Assembly (NCBI GenBank): GCA_016786665.1
Contig: JAEUVZ010000019.1
Location: forward strand, 114,329-178,328
DNA from: Flavipsychrobacter sp.
GTDB taxonomy: Bacteria; Bacteroidota; Bacteroidia; Chitinophagales; Chitinophagaceae
Direction: 5' to 3'
Length of the DNA stretch: 64,000 nt
The position numbers were made by a program, and so were the translations under genes. The notes beneath the pieces were generated by a model. The model made no database searches, was not told the DNA's origin, and saw only the letters and a list, made by a program, of their open reading frames with translations. Below, one piece after another: positions 24,666-32,100 of this stretch. Position 1 is the first letter of the stretch. Each line of letters starts with the position of its first letter.

Positions 24666-25301
24666 ATGTCCTTCGCGCAGAAAATATATTATAACAACCG
24701 TCCCCTTATCCTTACTACCGACCGCCAGGCGTACATAGCTGAGCACCCCATAGCTGCGGGGTACATGCAGTTCACCGGGGCTTTCGCGCGGAATTTCCGG
24801 CTGGCCATACAGCACCTGGAAAAATTCACTTCGCTGGGCGCCCTGATAGAGGACGTCTCGGAACTGTCGCTGCAAAAGGAGCTTTACGAGCTGTACAGCC
24901 CCATAGATGCAGGGGGAGGCGTGGTCTTTAACGAAGATGGGGCCGTGCTGATGATCTATCGCCGCGGGAAATGGGACCTGCCCAAAGGCAAGCGCGACGA
25001 CGGCGAGGAGATTGATTACTGTGCGCTCCGGGAGGTAAGCGAGGAAACGGGGCTGCAGCAACTGACCCTGGGTGAGAAGATATGCGATACCTACCACGTG
25101 TACGCGCAGAACGGCCAGAGCCTGCTGAAACGCACGGCCTGGTATGCTATGTATGGCACCACCCACGAGAAACTAGTGCCACAGAAGGAAGAAAACATCC
25201 TGGAAGCAAAATGGATACGGCCCAGCCAGATGGGGCCTGTAGTGTTCAAGTCGTATGAAGCGATACGCGAAGTTTTGCGGGCGGCGAATGTGAAATGGTA
25301 A
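24666..25301 (+). CDS. NUDIX hydrolase
   Basis: 211 residues. The NUDIX box is complete: GKRDDGEEIDYCALREVSEE followed by TGL, i.e. G-x5-E-x7-REVxEETGL, at about residue 107-129; preceding WDLPKGK is typical. The N-terminal ~75 residues (LILTTDRQAYIAEHP) are a less conserved domain found in Bacteroidota NUDIX proteins. Likely hydrolyses a nucleoside diphosphate derivative; the substrate is unknown. 13 bp ahead of the SUKH gene, possibly co-transcribed. Confidence 0.9.
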   Translation: MSFAQKIYYNNRPLILTTDRQAYIAEHPIAAGYMQFTGAFARNFRLAIQHLEKFTSLGALIEDVSELSLQKELYELYSPIDAGGGVVFNEDGAVLMIYRRGKWDLPKGKRDDGEEIDYCALREVSEETGLQQLTLGEKICDTYHVYAQNGQSLLKRTAWYAMYGTTHEKLVPQKEENILEAKWIRPSQMGPVVFKSYEAIREVLRAANVKW

Positions 25302-25314
25302 AAATCCTACGGCG

Positions 25315-25680
25315 ATGGGTTCAATTGATAAAAATCCTGCTCCCGCAGAATCTGAAGTAAATACCTTCCTGGAGTATGTTAACTTTAGGTTGCCAGATGG
25401 TTTTATGGATTTTTATAAGGTAGCCAATGGAGCATTCATTAATACGGAGGAAAATTACCTTCATTTGTGGCCGTTAACAGAAATGGTTCAATTGAATGTT
25501 GATTATGCAGTTGATGAATTTGCCCCTACATTTTTCGCTTTCGGTTCGAACGGAGGGGATACTTGCTATTTGGTAGAAAGAGCGACAGGTTTTGTATTTG
25601 AAATGCCATTTATTGGGATGGCGGAAGATGAAGCAACATTTGTTGATAGCAACTTTTCTAATTTCCTTAAGAGTTTTTAG
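25315..25680 (+). CDS. SMI1/KNR4 (SUKH) domain protein
   Basis: 121 residues. FLEYVNFRLPDGFMDFYKVANG near residues 16-38 is the SUKH opening (LP-x2-ohh-x-hh-x2-NGG-like), and FAFGSNGGDTCYLVERATG in the middle is the other conserved part. SUKH proteins often act as immunity proteins to contact-dependent or polymorphic toxins, but solitary copies exist in many genomes. No toxin is next to it. The codons look more AT-rich than the neighbours, suggesting recent gain. It lies 13 bp after the NUDIX gene. Confidence 0.75.
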   Translation: MGSIDKNPAPAESEVNTFLEYVNFRLPDGFMDFYKVANGAFINTEENYLHLWPLTEMVQLNVDYAVDEFAPTFFAFGSNGGDTCYLVERATGFVFEMPFIGMAEDEATFVDSNFSNFLKSF

Positions 25681-25890
25681 CCTAATTAATTAGAGTGTAG
25701 CGACTTTTGTGGTTAAGACATATTTCGCCGTTAACTATTGTTATTGTTCAGGTGTGTAGTATGCCCGGGAATGCCCAGAAGTTATAATGGCCTGTAAATA
25801 AGCACAAAAGACATCTCGCGCTTCACTACTGTTAAGTATTTCTAAAAGCCAACGAATTGTTGTTTAACATAGCCCCAACAATGCCGGGGG

Positions 25891-25898
25891 TAACTTTG
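25891..25898 (+). promoter_or_regulatory. -7 box (TAACTTTG) upstream of DUF1232 gene
   Basis: TAACTTTG matches TAnnTTTG and ends 17 bp before the ATG at 25916. The 210 bp before it back to 25681 show no gene. Confidence 0.4.
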
Positions 25899-25915
25899 TA
25901 TCAAATTTCAGAGTG

Positions 25916-26233
25916 ATGGCGAGAGTGATACCTACACGTACTATGAGAACTGTGCGGCCGGCAACGCAACTGTTCAGTAACCGGAGATCGATGGCGCAAA
26001 TGCTGCGGTCTGTATTGACCGGATGTTACCGGATGTCGGTCGTTACCACGGTGGTAACGTTTGCCGTGCTGGCATATATTGTCAGCCCTTTCGATTTGTT
26101 CCCCGATTTTTCCAGTCCCTATGGCTTCGTGGAAGATGCATTGCTGCTCATCCTGCTTATTAAGGTATGGAGCAACGAGACCCATCGCTATGTGCGCTTT
26201 AAGGTGATGGAGCGCAAGCAGCGCGGCTGCTAG
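25916..26233 (+). CDS. DUF1232 (YkvA-like) small membrane protein
   Basis: 105 residues from ATG (MARVIPTRT); a GTG one codon earlier is possible. Contains AYIVSPFDLFPD followed by YGFVEDALLLILLIK, the conserved YkvA pattern (Y-x-SPhD-hhPD...G-hhDD), with two hydrophobic segments. The N-terminal 40 residues are basic. The family's biochemical role is not established. Convergent with coaD, overlapping it by 4 bp. Confidence 0.8.
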   Translation: MARVIPTRTMRTVRPATQLFSNRRSMAQMLRSVLTGCYRMSVVTTVVTFAVLAYIVSPFDLFPDFSSPYGFVEDALLLILLIKVWSNETHRYVRFKVMERKQRGC

Positions 26234-26688
26234 AATTTCACTTCTTTCGGTACGAACATTCCCGCATTCCCTTTGTTGCGTATCACATCGCGAACGAGGG
26301 TGGAGGAGATAGTAGAGAACTCCGGTGAGCAGGTGAGGAAGATGGTTTCCACATCCGGCGCCAGCATGCGGTTCATATCGGCTATCGCTTTTTCGTATTC
26401 AAAGTCGGCTACGTAGCGTATTCCCCGCAGTATGTATTGCGCGCCTATCTTGTGGCAGTAGTCTATGGTCAGGCCTTCGTATCCTTCCACTACTATTCGT
26501 TTTTCGTCTTTAAATATGTCGCGTATCCACTCGCAGCGCTGCTCTACGCTGAACATGGGTTGCTTGGTGGCGTTGATGCCCACGCCTATCACCAGCTTGT
26601 CAAACAGTGATACCGCGCGGTCTATCACATCCACGTGCCCTTTGGTGATGGGGTCGAATGTGCCGGGGAATAAACAGATGCGTTCCAT
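26230..26688 (-). CDS. coaD: Phosphopantetheine adenylyltransferase
   Basis: 152 residues, standard. FPGTFDPITKGHVDVIDRA is the nucleotidyltransferase T/HxGH motif (here TKGH), then YILRGIRYVADFEYEKAIAD and the C-terminal STISSTLVRDVIRNKGN with the second ATP-contacting motif. Makes dephospho-CoA from 4'-phosphopantetheine and ATP. Only 2 bp downstream of rsmD, a frequent pairing in bacteria. Confidence 0.96.
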   Translation of the reverse strand: MERICLFPGTFDPITKGHVDVIDRAVSLFDKLVIGVGINATKQPMFSVEQRCEWIRDIFKDEKRIVVEGYEGLTIDYCHKIGAQYILRGIRYVADFEYEKAIADMNRMLAPDVETIFLTCSPEFSTISSTLVRDVIRNKGNAGMFVPKEVKF

Positions 26689-26690
26689 AT

Positions 26691-27236
26691 TTATTCGCTT
26701 TTAAGCTTGAAGAACGAAAATACGGTGGTTCCGTAGTTCTTCATGCGTATGAAGTTAGGATGGTTCTGGTAGTCGTTTCGGGGGGTATGCTCCAGCACAA
26801 AGATACCCTCTTCGGCCAGCATGTTTTTTTCAAATACCAGGTGTGGTATGTCGTCAATAGTTTCCAGGGCATATGGTGGGCCGGCAAAGATGAAGTCGTA
26901 TTGCTCGGTACTTTTTTTCATGAACTGGAATACATCTCCTTTTATAATGTGCAGCTTATCCAGTATGCCCAGGGTCTGGGCTGTTTTTTTTATGAAGGTG
27001 ATATTGCCCTGGTCGCGTTCTATCAGCGTGCTGTGCGCCGCGCCGCGGGAGATAAGCTCATAGGTGATGCTGCCCGTTCCGCCAAAAATATCACAACAGC
27101 GGGCGTCTTCTATATCCATCATGTTGTTCAGTATGTTGAACAGTCCTTCTTTCGCCACCTCGGTAGTAGGCCGGGCGGGTGTGTTGGCGGGTGGTGTAAA
27201 CCTCCTGCCCCCGAATTCGCCGCCTACAATGCGCAT
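26691..27236 (-). CDS. rsmD: 16S rRNA (guanine966-N2)-methyltransferase RsmD
   Basis: 181 residues. MRIVGGEFGGRRFTPP opening, RPTTEVAKEGLFNIL for RNA/AdoMet contact, and CDIFGGTGSITYELISRGA as motif I. The catalytic N/DPPY motif reads FAGPPYAL, with Gly where Asp is usual; the change is clear in the DNA (GGC CCA CCA TAT). Otherwise normal. Methylates G966 of 16S rRNA on the 30S subunit. Overlaps the upstream DUF3822 gene by 13 bp and precedes coaD by 2 bp; a three-gene operon. Confidence 0.9.
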   Translation of the reverse strand: MRIVGGEFGGRRFTPPANTPARPTTEVAKEGLFNILNNMMDIEDARCCDIFGGTGSITYELISRGAAHSTLIERDQGNITFIKKTAQTLGILDKLHIIKGDVFQFMKKSTEQYDFIFAGPPYALETIDDIPHLVFEKNMLAEEGIFVLEHTPRNDYQNHPNFIRMKNYGTTVFSFFKLKSE

Positions 27237-28063
27237 GCGTATAGTTGTTGGAACAAATAAATGGGGCTGCTCCAGCCGGTGTCGTTGCTATTGGCATTCC
27301 CGTCTTTCAACTGCGGGAAGTATTGCGACAAGCCCTGTATGATGCGATTATGGCTCTTGCTGATGCCCGTGCACTGCAGGTTGGCCCTCGCGGGGTCTAT
27401 ATCCTGCTCGCGGCAGAGCAGTTGCAGGCGGAAGGCAATGTCTTCCGCATTTTCGTATGCGAACGCCTGGTGCCAGAGCAGGGCCTTGTTGTGGTACAGG
27501 GTGGCGTAGGCGCAGTCGGGCGTTACGGTACAAATGATCTGGTGTTCCGCCTTTAGGGGTTTGTAAAACTGGTAGGCCGCGAAAGGTAGCTCCGCTGCTT
27601 TGGCAAAGTACCGCGATATAAGGCTTTTTACCGCTGCAGGCCAGGCAAAGATATACTGGGCTTTGTCGTCGGCCAGGTGATAGGGAGTTATTACCTCGTT
27701 GGTCTCTACAAACTGGAGTTGCTTCATCCATTTCTCGGAGGCTTCGGCGTTGTAGAGCACATCGGGCACTATCATGCTTTTATCCCCGGCTATGTATGCC
27801 GCGGTAATTTTGTGCGGGGCGGAGAGCAGCGGCTCATTGATGAACTGGTGCTCAAAAAAGTCGAGAATGTAGGGTGGAAGGCTTTTTTTGTAATCGTTGT
27901 AGCGAATAGTGAGCAGGTCGCCCTTGTCGCTGAACCCGGCTACGGCCAACGCCCGGGGCATCAGCACACAGATAACGCGGGTTACCTGGCTAAGGAGTGA
28001 ATCTCCATTATGAACATTGTACGCCTGCCGGCTGGACGATGTGGTGTTGCTGGCCTCTGTCAT
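27224..28063 (-). CDS. DUF3822 family protein
   Basis: 279 residues from ATG (MTEASNTTSSSRQ); a TTG eight codons earlier is the alternative. The protein has the layout of an actin/FtsA-like ATPase-fold relative seen only in Bacteroidota: beta-rich N-terminal half, then ISRYFAKAAELPFAAYQFYKP and CTVTPDCAYATLYHNKALL. It sits directly upstream of rsmD with 13 bp overlap, the arrangement common for DUF3822. Function unknown. Confidence 0.8.
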   Translation of the reverse strand: MTEASNTTSSSRQAYNVHNGDSLLSQVTRVICVLMPRALAVAGFSDKGDLLTIRYNDYKKSLPPYILDFFEHQFINEPLLSAPHKITAAYIAGDKSMIVPDVLYNAEASEKWMKQLQFVETNEVITPYHLADDKAQYIFAWPAAVKSLISRYFAKAAELPFAAYQFYKPLKAEHQIICTVTPDCAYATLYHNKALLWHQAFAYENAEDIAFRLQLLCREQDIDPARANLQCTGISKSHNRIIQGLSQYFPQLKDGNANSNDTGWSSPIYLFQQLYACAL

Positions 28064-28095
28064 TCTCTCTATACTAGTATTGCACAATTATAGAA

Positions 28096-28103
28096 TAAAT
28101 TTG
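28096..28103 (+). promoter_or_regulatory. -7 box (TAAATTTG) upstream of MATE gene
   Basis: TAAATTTG lies 72 bp before the GTG start in the divergent region between DUF3822 and the MATE gene. No clear -33 element. Confidence 0.35.
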
Positions 28104-28175
28104 CGAGAATTGCACCAAAATAGGGCAGCGGCAAGTGGCGGGAGAAGCGCATATTAATGATTTTGAGACTGTAAA

Positions 28176-29507
28176 GTGAACATAACAGCTACCAACAGGG
28201 ATATTATAAAAATTGCGGCCCCCATATCGCTGGCGCTTTTTATTCCGCAAATCAGTTTCCTGGCCAATACGGCCTTCCTGGGCAGGTTGGGGGAGCGCGA
28301 GTTGGGGGTAAACGGGGTAAGTGGTATTTTCTACCTCACACTCTCCATGATTGGTTATGGGCTCAGCAATGGCATACAGGTACAGATGGCCCGCCGGGCG
28401 GGAGAGGGCGATACCCGTGGGCTTACCCGGGCGCTCACCAATGGCGTTTTGCTCTGCCTCATGTTCTCGCTGGGGCTTATGATGCTTTCGCTATGGCTCA
28501 CTCCCCTCATTTTTGGCTATAGCCTGCACAATACCGACACCGCCATGCAGAGTGTCAATTACCTCTACATACGCGTGTGGGGTTTACCGTTCCTGATGCT
28601 CACCCAGCTAATCAATTCATTCTATATTGCTACCCGGCAGTCAAAGTTCCTGATATACGGGGCCCTGGCGGGCGCCCTCTTCAATATTGGGTTCGATTAT
28701 TTGCTGATTTTCGGGCACCATGGCTTTCCGCGCATGGGCCTCAAAGGTGCGGCGCTGGCGTCTATATTGGGCGAGGTAGCCTTTTGCGCCGTTATGTACG
28801 GTATCTTCTATTTCCGGCGCATATACCGGGAGTACCCCATGCACAAGCATTTTTCCTTTGATGTAAAGTTGTCGCAGCGCTCGCTCAGGGTCTCCTTGCC
28901 CCTGATTGTACAGTTCCTGTTCAGTATCGGAGGATGGCAGATTTTTTTCATCTACGTAGAGCACCTCGGCCAGTCGGAACTGGCAGCATCACAGATATTA
29001 CGCAGTATTTTCGGTATCGTCAGTATTGGTACCTGGGCGCTGGCTTCTACCTGCAATACTATGGTGAGTAACGTGATAGGCCAGGGCAGGCAGGAGCAGG
29101 TAATAGGGCTGGTTAAAAAAATAGCGAAGCTCAGCCTGCTGTACACTATTGTAGTGGGTGGTATCTTATTGCTGTTCTCGCACGAGTTCCTGTCGCTTTA
29201 CCGGGACGATACCCGGTTGATAGCCTTGTCGTTACCCAGCCTGAGGGTGATTGTGGTAGCTACGCTGGTAATGGCCGTTTCTACAGTAGTGTTCAACGGT
29301 GTGGTAGGTACCGGCAATACAATGATAAACCTGGTGATGGAGGTGTTTTGTGTATGTACCTACCTGGTGTACTGCTATGTAGTGATACAACGCCTACGCC
29401 TGGGCCTGACCTGGGCCTGGGTGTCGGAATTCGTTTACTGGACAAGCCTGCTCGCTGTTTCCGTAATCTACCTGAGGTCGGGAAGGTGGAAAGGGAAGAA
29501 GGTGTAG
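28176..29507 (+). CDS. MATE family efflux transporter
   Basis: 443 residues with twelve hydrophobic segments in two six-helix halves. The opening TNRDIIKIAAPISLALFIPQ is the first helix of MATE proteins, which supports the GTG start: in this frame a stop lies shortly upstream and no ATG precedes the helix. Typical conserved pieces are FLGRLGERELG, RAGEGDTRGL and GNTMINLVMEV. MATE proteins export cationic drugs or metabolites using Na+ or H+ gradients; substrate unknown. Single-gene unit, divergent from the DUF3822-rsmD-coaD operon. Confidence 0.9.
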   Translation: MNITATNRDIIKIAAPISLALFIPQISFLANTAFLGRLGERELGVNGVSGIFYLTLSMIGYGLSNGIQVQMARRAGEGDTRGLTRALTNGVLLCLMFSLGLMMLSLWLTPLIFGYSLHNTDTAMQSVNYLYIRVWGLPFLMLTQLINSFYIATRQSKFLIYGALAGALFNIGFDYLLIFGHHGFPRMGLKGAALASILGEVAFCAVMYGIFYFRRIYREYPMHKHFSFDVKLSQRSLRVSLPLIVQFLFSIGGWQIFFIYVEHLGQSELAASQILRSIFGIVSIGTWALASTCNTMVSNVIGQGRQEQVIGLVKKIAKLSLLYTIVVGGILLLFSHEFLSLYRDDTRLIALSLPSLRVIVVATLVMAVSTVVFNGVVGTGNTMINLVMEVFCVCTYLVYCYVVIQRLRLGLTWAWVSEFVYWTSLLAVSVIYLRSGRWKGKKV

Positions 29508-29552
29508 GTCGCGAGGCTCGAAGCGATCTGGCCAGCTACCAGGCCGGATTAA

Positions 29553-29609
29553 GTTATCCGTGTCTTTTATGCCTTTGCGTTTCTAAGTGTTCTATGTGGT
29601 GAAAAAAAC
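29553..29609. repeat. Degenerate ~12-bp periodic repeat (GTGTCTTTTATGCC type)
   Basis: Four adjacent 12-base units resembling GTGTCTTTTATG, CCTTTGCGTTTC, TAAGTGTTCTAT and GTGGTGAAAAAA. This resembles the tandem sequence I recall next to GxxExxY genes in other Bacteroidota (recollection). It is followed within 60 bp by a dispersed repeat copy at 29661-29676, so it may be the scar of a lost unit. Confidence 0.4.
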
Positions 29610-29660
29610 GCCATAGTGCCGGCAGGTGCAAAGCTTGATGTACACCCGCTGCCAATCAAC

Positions 29661-29676
29661 ACTAATCCTGGTTCAA
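29661..29676 (-). repeat. Copy of dispersed TGAACC(A/G)GGATTA repeat at ytxJ 3' end
   Basis: CTAATCCTGGTTCAAA; on the minus strand TGAACCAGGATTAG, which encodes the last residues (NQD) and the TAG stop of ytxJ. Confidence 0.55.
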
Positions 29677-29991
29677 AACGATATCCTCCATACTAATCCC
29701 GTTATGGCTTTCCTCGTAGGTACATTCTCCATTTTTTATCAGCAGTACCTGTGGCGATTCGTGGTGCACCTGGAAGTCTTCCGCTATTTTGTTGGATAAT
29801 GAGCGGTATGCAATCAGGTCCAGGTAATAAAACTTTACCTGTTCCGGTTCTTGTTCCCGTTCCAGCCGCGACTTGGCCATGCTGCTGATGGAGCACCGGG
29901 TGCTGTGCTTGAAGATGACAACGGGCTGTGTTTTGCTCTCTTCTTTTATGGTTTCCAGTTGCTGCTCGTCTGTAAGTGGTATCCAGTTCAT
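29662..29991 (-). CDS. ytxJ: Bacillithiol-system redox protein YtxJ-like
   Basis: 109 residues with a thioredoxin-like fold. VVIFKHSTRCSISSMAKSRL contains the family motif H-S-x-R-C-x-I-S, with a single Cys in the position of the thioredoxin N-terminal Cys; FQVHHESPQVLLIKNG is the cis-Pro region. YtxJ is a proposed monothiol bacilliredoxin that removes bacillithiol from proteins; it is widespread in Bacteroidota, where bacillithiol occurs. A TAGCTTTG box lies just upstream. The final codons are supplied by a repeat copy. Confidence 0.88.
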   Translation of the reverse strand: MNWIPLTDEQQLETIKEESKTQPVVIFKHSTRCSISSMAKSRLEREQEPEQVKFYYLDLIAYRSLSNKIAEDFQVHHESPQVLLIKNGECTYEESHNGISMEDIVLNQD

Positions 29992-29996
29992 GATTA

Positions 29997-30004
29997 CAAA
30001 GCTA
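29997..30004 (-). promoter_or_regulatory. -7 box (TAGCTTTG) of ytxJ
   Basis: CAAAGCTA on the plus strand, 5 bp before the ytxJ ATG. It implies a nearly leaderless transcript. Confidence 0.4.
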
Positions 30005-30019
30005 AGTCACTAATCGTTC

Positions 30020-30124
30020 TGAACCGGGATTCTCCTGGTTAAACTGATTAACCGGGCTATAAGGTTTTTCTATTTCCGCCGTGAACGTGGCTGAATCTGT
30101 CTAATCAGTTTAAATCCCGGTTCA
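30020..30124. repeat. Inverted-repeat element of the TGAACCGGGATTA family without a gene
   Basis: Left arm: TGAACCGGGATT (30020-30031), 8 bases, then TAAACTGATTA (30040-30050). Right arm 30102-30124 reads TAATCAGTTTAAATCCCGG then TTCA, whose reverse complement is TGAACCGGGATT joined to TAAACTGATTA. The arms are identical apart from the 8-base interruption and enclose ~51 bp with no ORF. It sits between the divergent ytxJ and fabD genes and shares its core with the repeats around the GxxExxY gene. Confidence 0.75.
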
Positions 30125-30158
30125 AAGCATTATTTTCGCCGCTGTAAATGAAATAGAC

Positions 30159-31040
30159 ATGAAGCATGCATTTGTTTTTCCGGGACAGGGAGCACAGTTT
30201 TCCGGGATGGGTAAGAACCTGTATGAAACCAATACCCTGGCCAAAGAATATTTTGAAAGGGCCAATGAAATACTGGGCTTTCGTATTACCGATATTATGT
30301 TCGGCGGAACCGATGAAGAGCTGAAACAAACCAACGTAACGCAGCCGGCCATATTCCTGCATTCGGTAATACTGTTTGAAACCACCCCCGATTTAAAACC
30401 TGATATGGTTGCCGGGCACTCCCTGGGTGAGTTTTCGGCGCTGGTGGCCAACCGTGTACTCTCGTTTGAGGACGGGCTGCGGCTGGTGGCCAAGCGTGCA
30501 GCCGCCATGCAGCGCGCCTGCGAGATAAATCCTTCTACCATGGCGGCTGTGCTGGGGTTGGAAGATGCGGTAATAGAAAGCACCCTGGGAGAAATAACAG
30601 ATGAAGTGGTGGTTCCCGCCAATTACAACAGCCCCGGCCAGTTGGTTATCAGTGGCAGCATTAATGGCATCAACATCGCCTGCGAAAAGCTGAAGGCCGC
30701 CGGTGCCAAGCGCGCCCTCGTGCTCCAGGTAGGTGGTGCATTCCACTCGCCATTAATGGAGCCTGCCAGGGAAGAACTGGCGGCTGCTATTTCAGAAACA
30801 CATTTCAACAATCCTACTTGTCCGGTGTACCAGAATGTAGATGCACAGCCGTACACAGACCCTGCAATGATTAAGCAAAACCTCATCAACCAACTCACCT
30901 CACCCGTACGCTGGACGCAAACCGTGCAGAAGATGGTAGAGAATGGTGCCACCCAGTTTACCGAAGTAGGGCCGGGTACGGTGTTGCAAGGGTTGGTGAA
31001 GAAGATAGCTAAAGAAGTGACTACTGGTGGTATTAATTAA
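30159..31040 (+). CDS. fabD: Malonyl-CoA:ACP transacylase
   Basis: 293 residues. FPGQGAQFSGMGKNL opening, the nucleophile elbow GHSLGEFSAL with catalytic Ser near residue 89, the Arg of RAAAMQRAC near 113 that binds the malonyl carboxylate, VGGAFHSPLM with the catalytic His near 197, and GPGTVLQGLVKKI at the end. Loads malonyl groups on acyl carrier protein for fatty acid synthesis. Monocistronic, followed by a repeat copy and a terminator. Confidence 0.96.
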   Translation: MKHAFVFPGQGAQFSGMGKNLYETNTLAKEYFERANEILGFRITDIMFGGTDEELKQTNVTQPAIFLHSVILFETTPDLKPDMVAGHSLGEFSALVANRVLSFEDGLRLVAKRAAAMQRACEINPSTMAAVLGLEDAVIESTLGEITDEVVVPANYNSPGQLVISGSINGINIACEKLKAAGAKRALVLQVGGAFHSPLMEPAREELAAAISETHFNNPTCPVYQNVDAQPYTDPAMIKQNLINQLTSPVRWTQTVQKMVENGATQFTEVGPGTVLQGLVKKIAKEVTTGGIN

Positions 31041-31042
31041 AG

Positions 31043-31090
31043 CTCACCCCGCCTCTCCTTGAATGGAGAGGAGCTTTATAGGGGAGGAGT
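31043..31090. repeat. Interspersed palindromic element (CACCCC...CCTCTCC/GGAGAGG...GGGGAGGAGTG)
   Basis: CCTCTCC (31052-31058) and GGAGAGG (31065-31071) form a central hairpin, bounded by CACCCCG and a GGGGAGGAGTG end. The same central palindrome occurs in the element at 46421-46557. Confidence 0.55.
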
Positions 31091-31100
31091 GAATGATAGT

Positions 31101-31133
31101 AAAGAGCTGACCTTCGGGTTGGCTCTTTTATTG
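31101..31133 (+). terminator. Intrinsic terminator after fabD
   Basis: AAAGAGCTGACC-TTCG-GGTTGGCTCTTT followed by TATTG; UUCG tetraloop, stem with one G-U pair. Good rho-independent shape for the fabD transcript. Confidence 0.7.
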
Positions 31134-31333
31134 TAAGTTTTAGAGTTCGGCCGACTTGTGCTGTGTGATACGTGCAAATTGGCGCACCACATTTGTCGTG
31201 TAATTCGGCTTCAGGGTCATTTTGCCACTCAGTTATGGATTTGCCCCCCTCACCATGACAGCGTTAATCGCCTAACCTTTACGGCGCTTAGTTGAGGGTT
31301 GTGTTTCCCCCGGTGGCGAATGGAGATGGTTAG
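31134..31333. other. Intergenic sequence with no supported feature
   Basis: About 200 bp between the two terminators. No ORF with family features and no recognised repeat were seen. Confidence 0.5.
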
Positions 31334-31381
31334 CTTAAACGTAAAAAGGACCGCCACACGGCAGTCCTTTTTACGTTTAAG
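31334..31381 (-). terminator. Strong bidirectional terminator downstream of lolA-like gene
   Basis: CTTAAACGTAAAAAGGAC and its exact complement GTCCTTTTTACGTTTAAG flank a 12-base loop region that itself pairs GCC/GGC. The 18-bp stem ends in an A/T tract on both sides. Confidence 0.8.
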
Positions 31382-31390
31382 TGTTTTTAA

Positions 31391-32032
31391 TTAGCGCAAA
31401 TCCACTACCTCTACGCCCGGGTATTTTGCCTTGTCGAAGGTAAAATAGCTGTCAGCTACAGCGGGGTTAGGGGTAAAGTTGCTGATAGTGTACTGGTATT
31501 TATTACCGTTCTTCTCCCATACGTTGCCACCCACTATGGTGCTGGTCTTGGAGTCTATTGCCAGCTCTACTTTGCTGAATTGTTTGCCTTTGTTGATGGG
31601 GGTCATCTCCACTATATCGCAGTTCTTTCCGTTCACGGCGCGGGTGCCGGCGTGCTTGTACGTATATTCTTTGTCGTAGCTGCCGCTGAAAAGCTTGGTA
31701 GGCGATAAGGTCTGCTCAGCCGGATTATAGGTGCTTACCTGCACTTCCTTTGCATCCTTCATATACGTCCACTGGGTTTTGCCATCACAGATGATCTCTG
31801 TTTTGTCCAGTGTCATCCGGAATTTCGGCCCTTTCATGGATATAGAACCCTTCTTGGTTTCCTTGGTTTTTCCCTGCATGGTGAGGGCGAAGTTGGCTTT
31901 CAGTGATTTTAAGCCGTTTATCTTGGTGCTTACTGCTTCTAAAATACCTTTTGCCTTTGCATCATTCTGGGCCATTGCGGGTTGTGTCATCAGGCACAGG
32001 GCCGCTATGGCCACACTAAGAATTTTTTTCAT
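31391..32032 (-). CDS. lolA: Outer-membrane lipoprotein carrier LolA-like protein
   Basis: 213 residues with a signal peptide (MKKILSVAIAALCLMTQPAM, cleaved after AMA). Mature part: ILEAVSTKINGLKSLKANFAL, SISMKGPKFRMTL, GKTQWTYMKDAKEVQVSTY; an eleven-strand half-barrel as in LolA. In the family it ferries lipoproteins across the periplasm to the outer membrane. Bacteroidota copies are divergent, so partner proteins are inferred. It follows ftsK with a 68-bp gap; the ftsK-lolA neighbour pair is also found in other bacteria. Confidence 0.88.
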   Translation of the reverse strand: MKKILSVAIAALCLMTQPAMAQNDAKAKGILEAVSTKINGLKSLKANFALTMQGKTKETKKGSISMKGPKFRMTLDKTEIICDGKTQWTYMKDAKEVQVSTYNPAEQTLSPTKLFSGSYDKEYTYKHAGTRAVNGKNCDIVEMTPINKGKQFSKVELAIDSKTSTIVGGNVWEKNGNKYQYTISNFTPNPAVADSYFTFDKAKYPGVEVVDLR

Positions 32033-32100
32033 TACTGGTTCTTCAAGATTTGTTAATAAATGTTCACTAAAATGGTTAGACCCTGTTCGGGAACTAGGGT

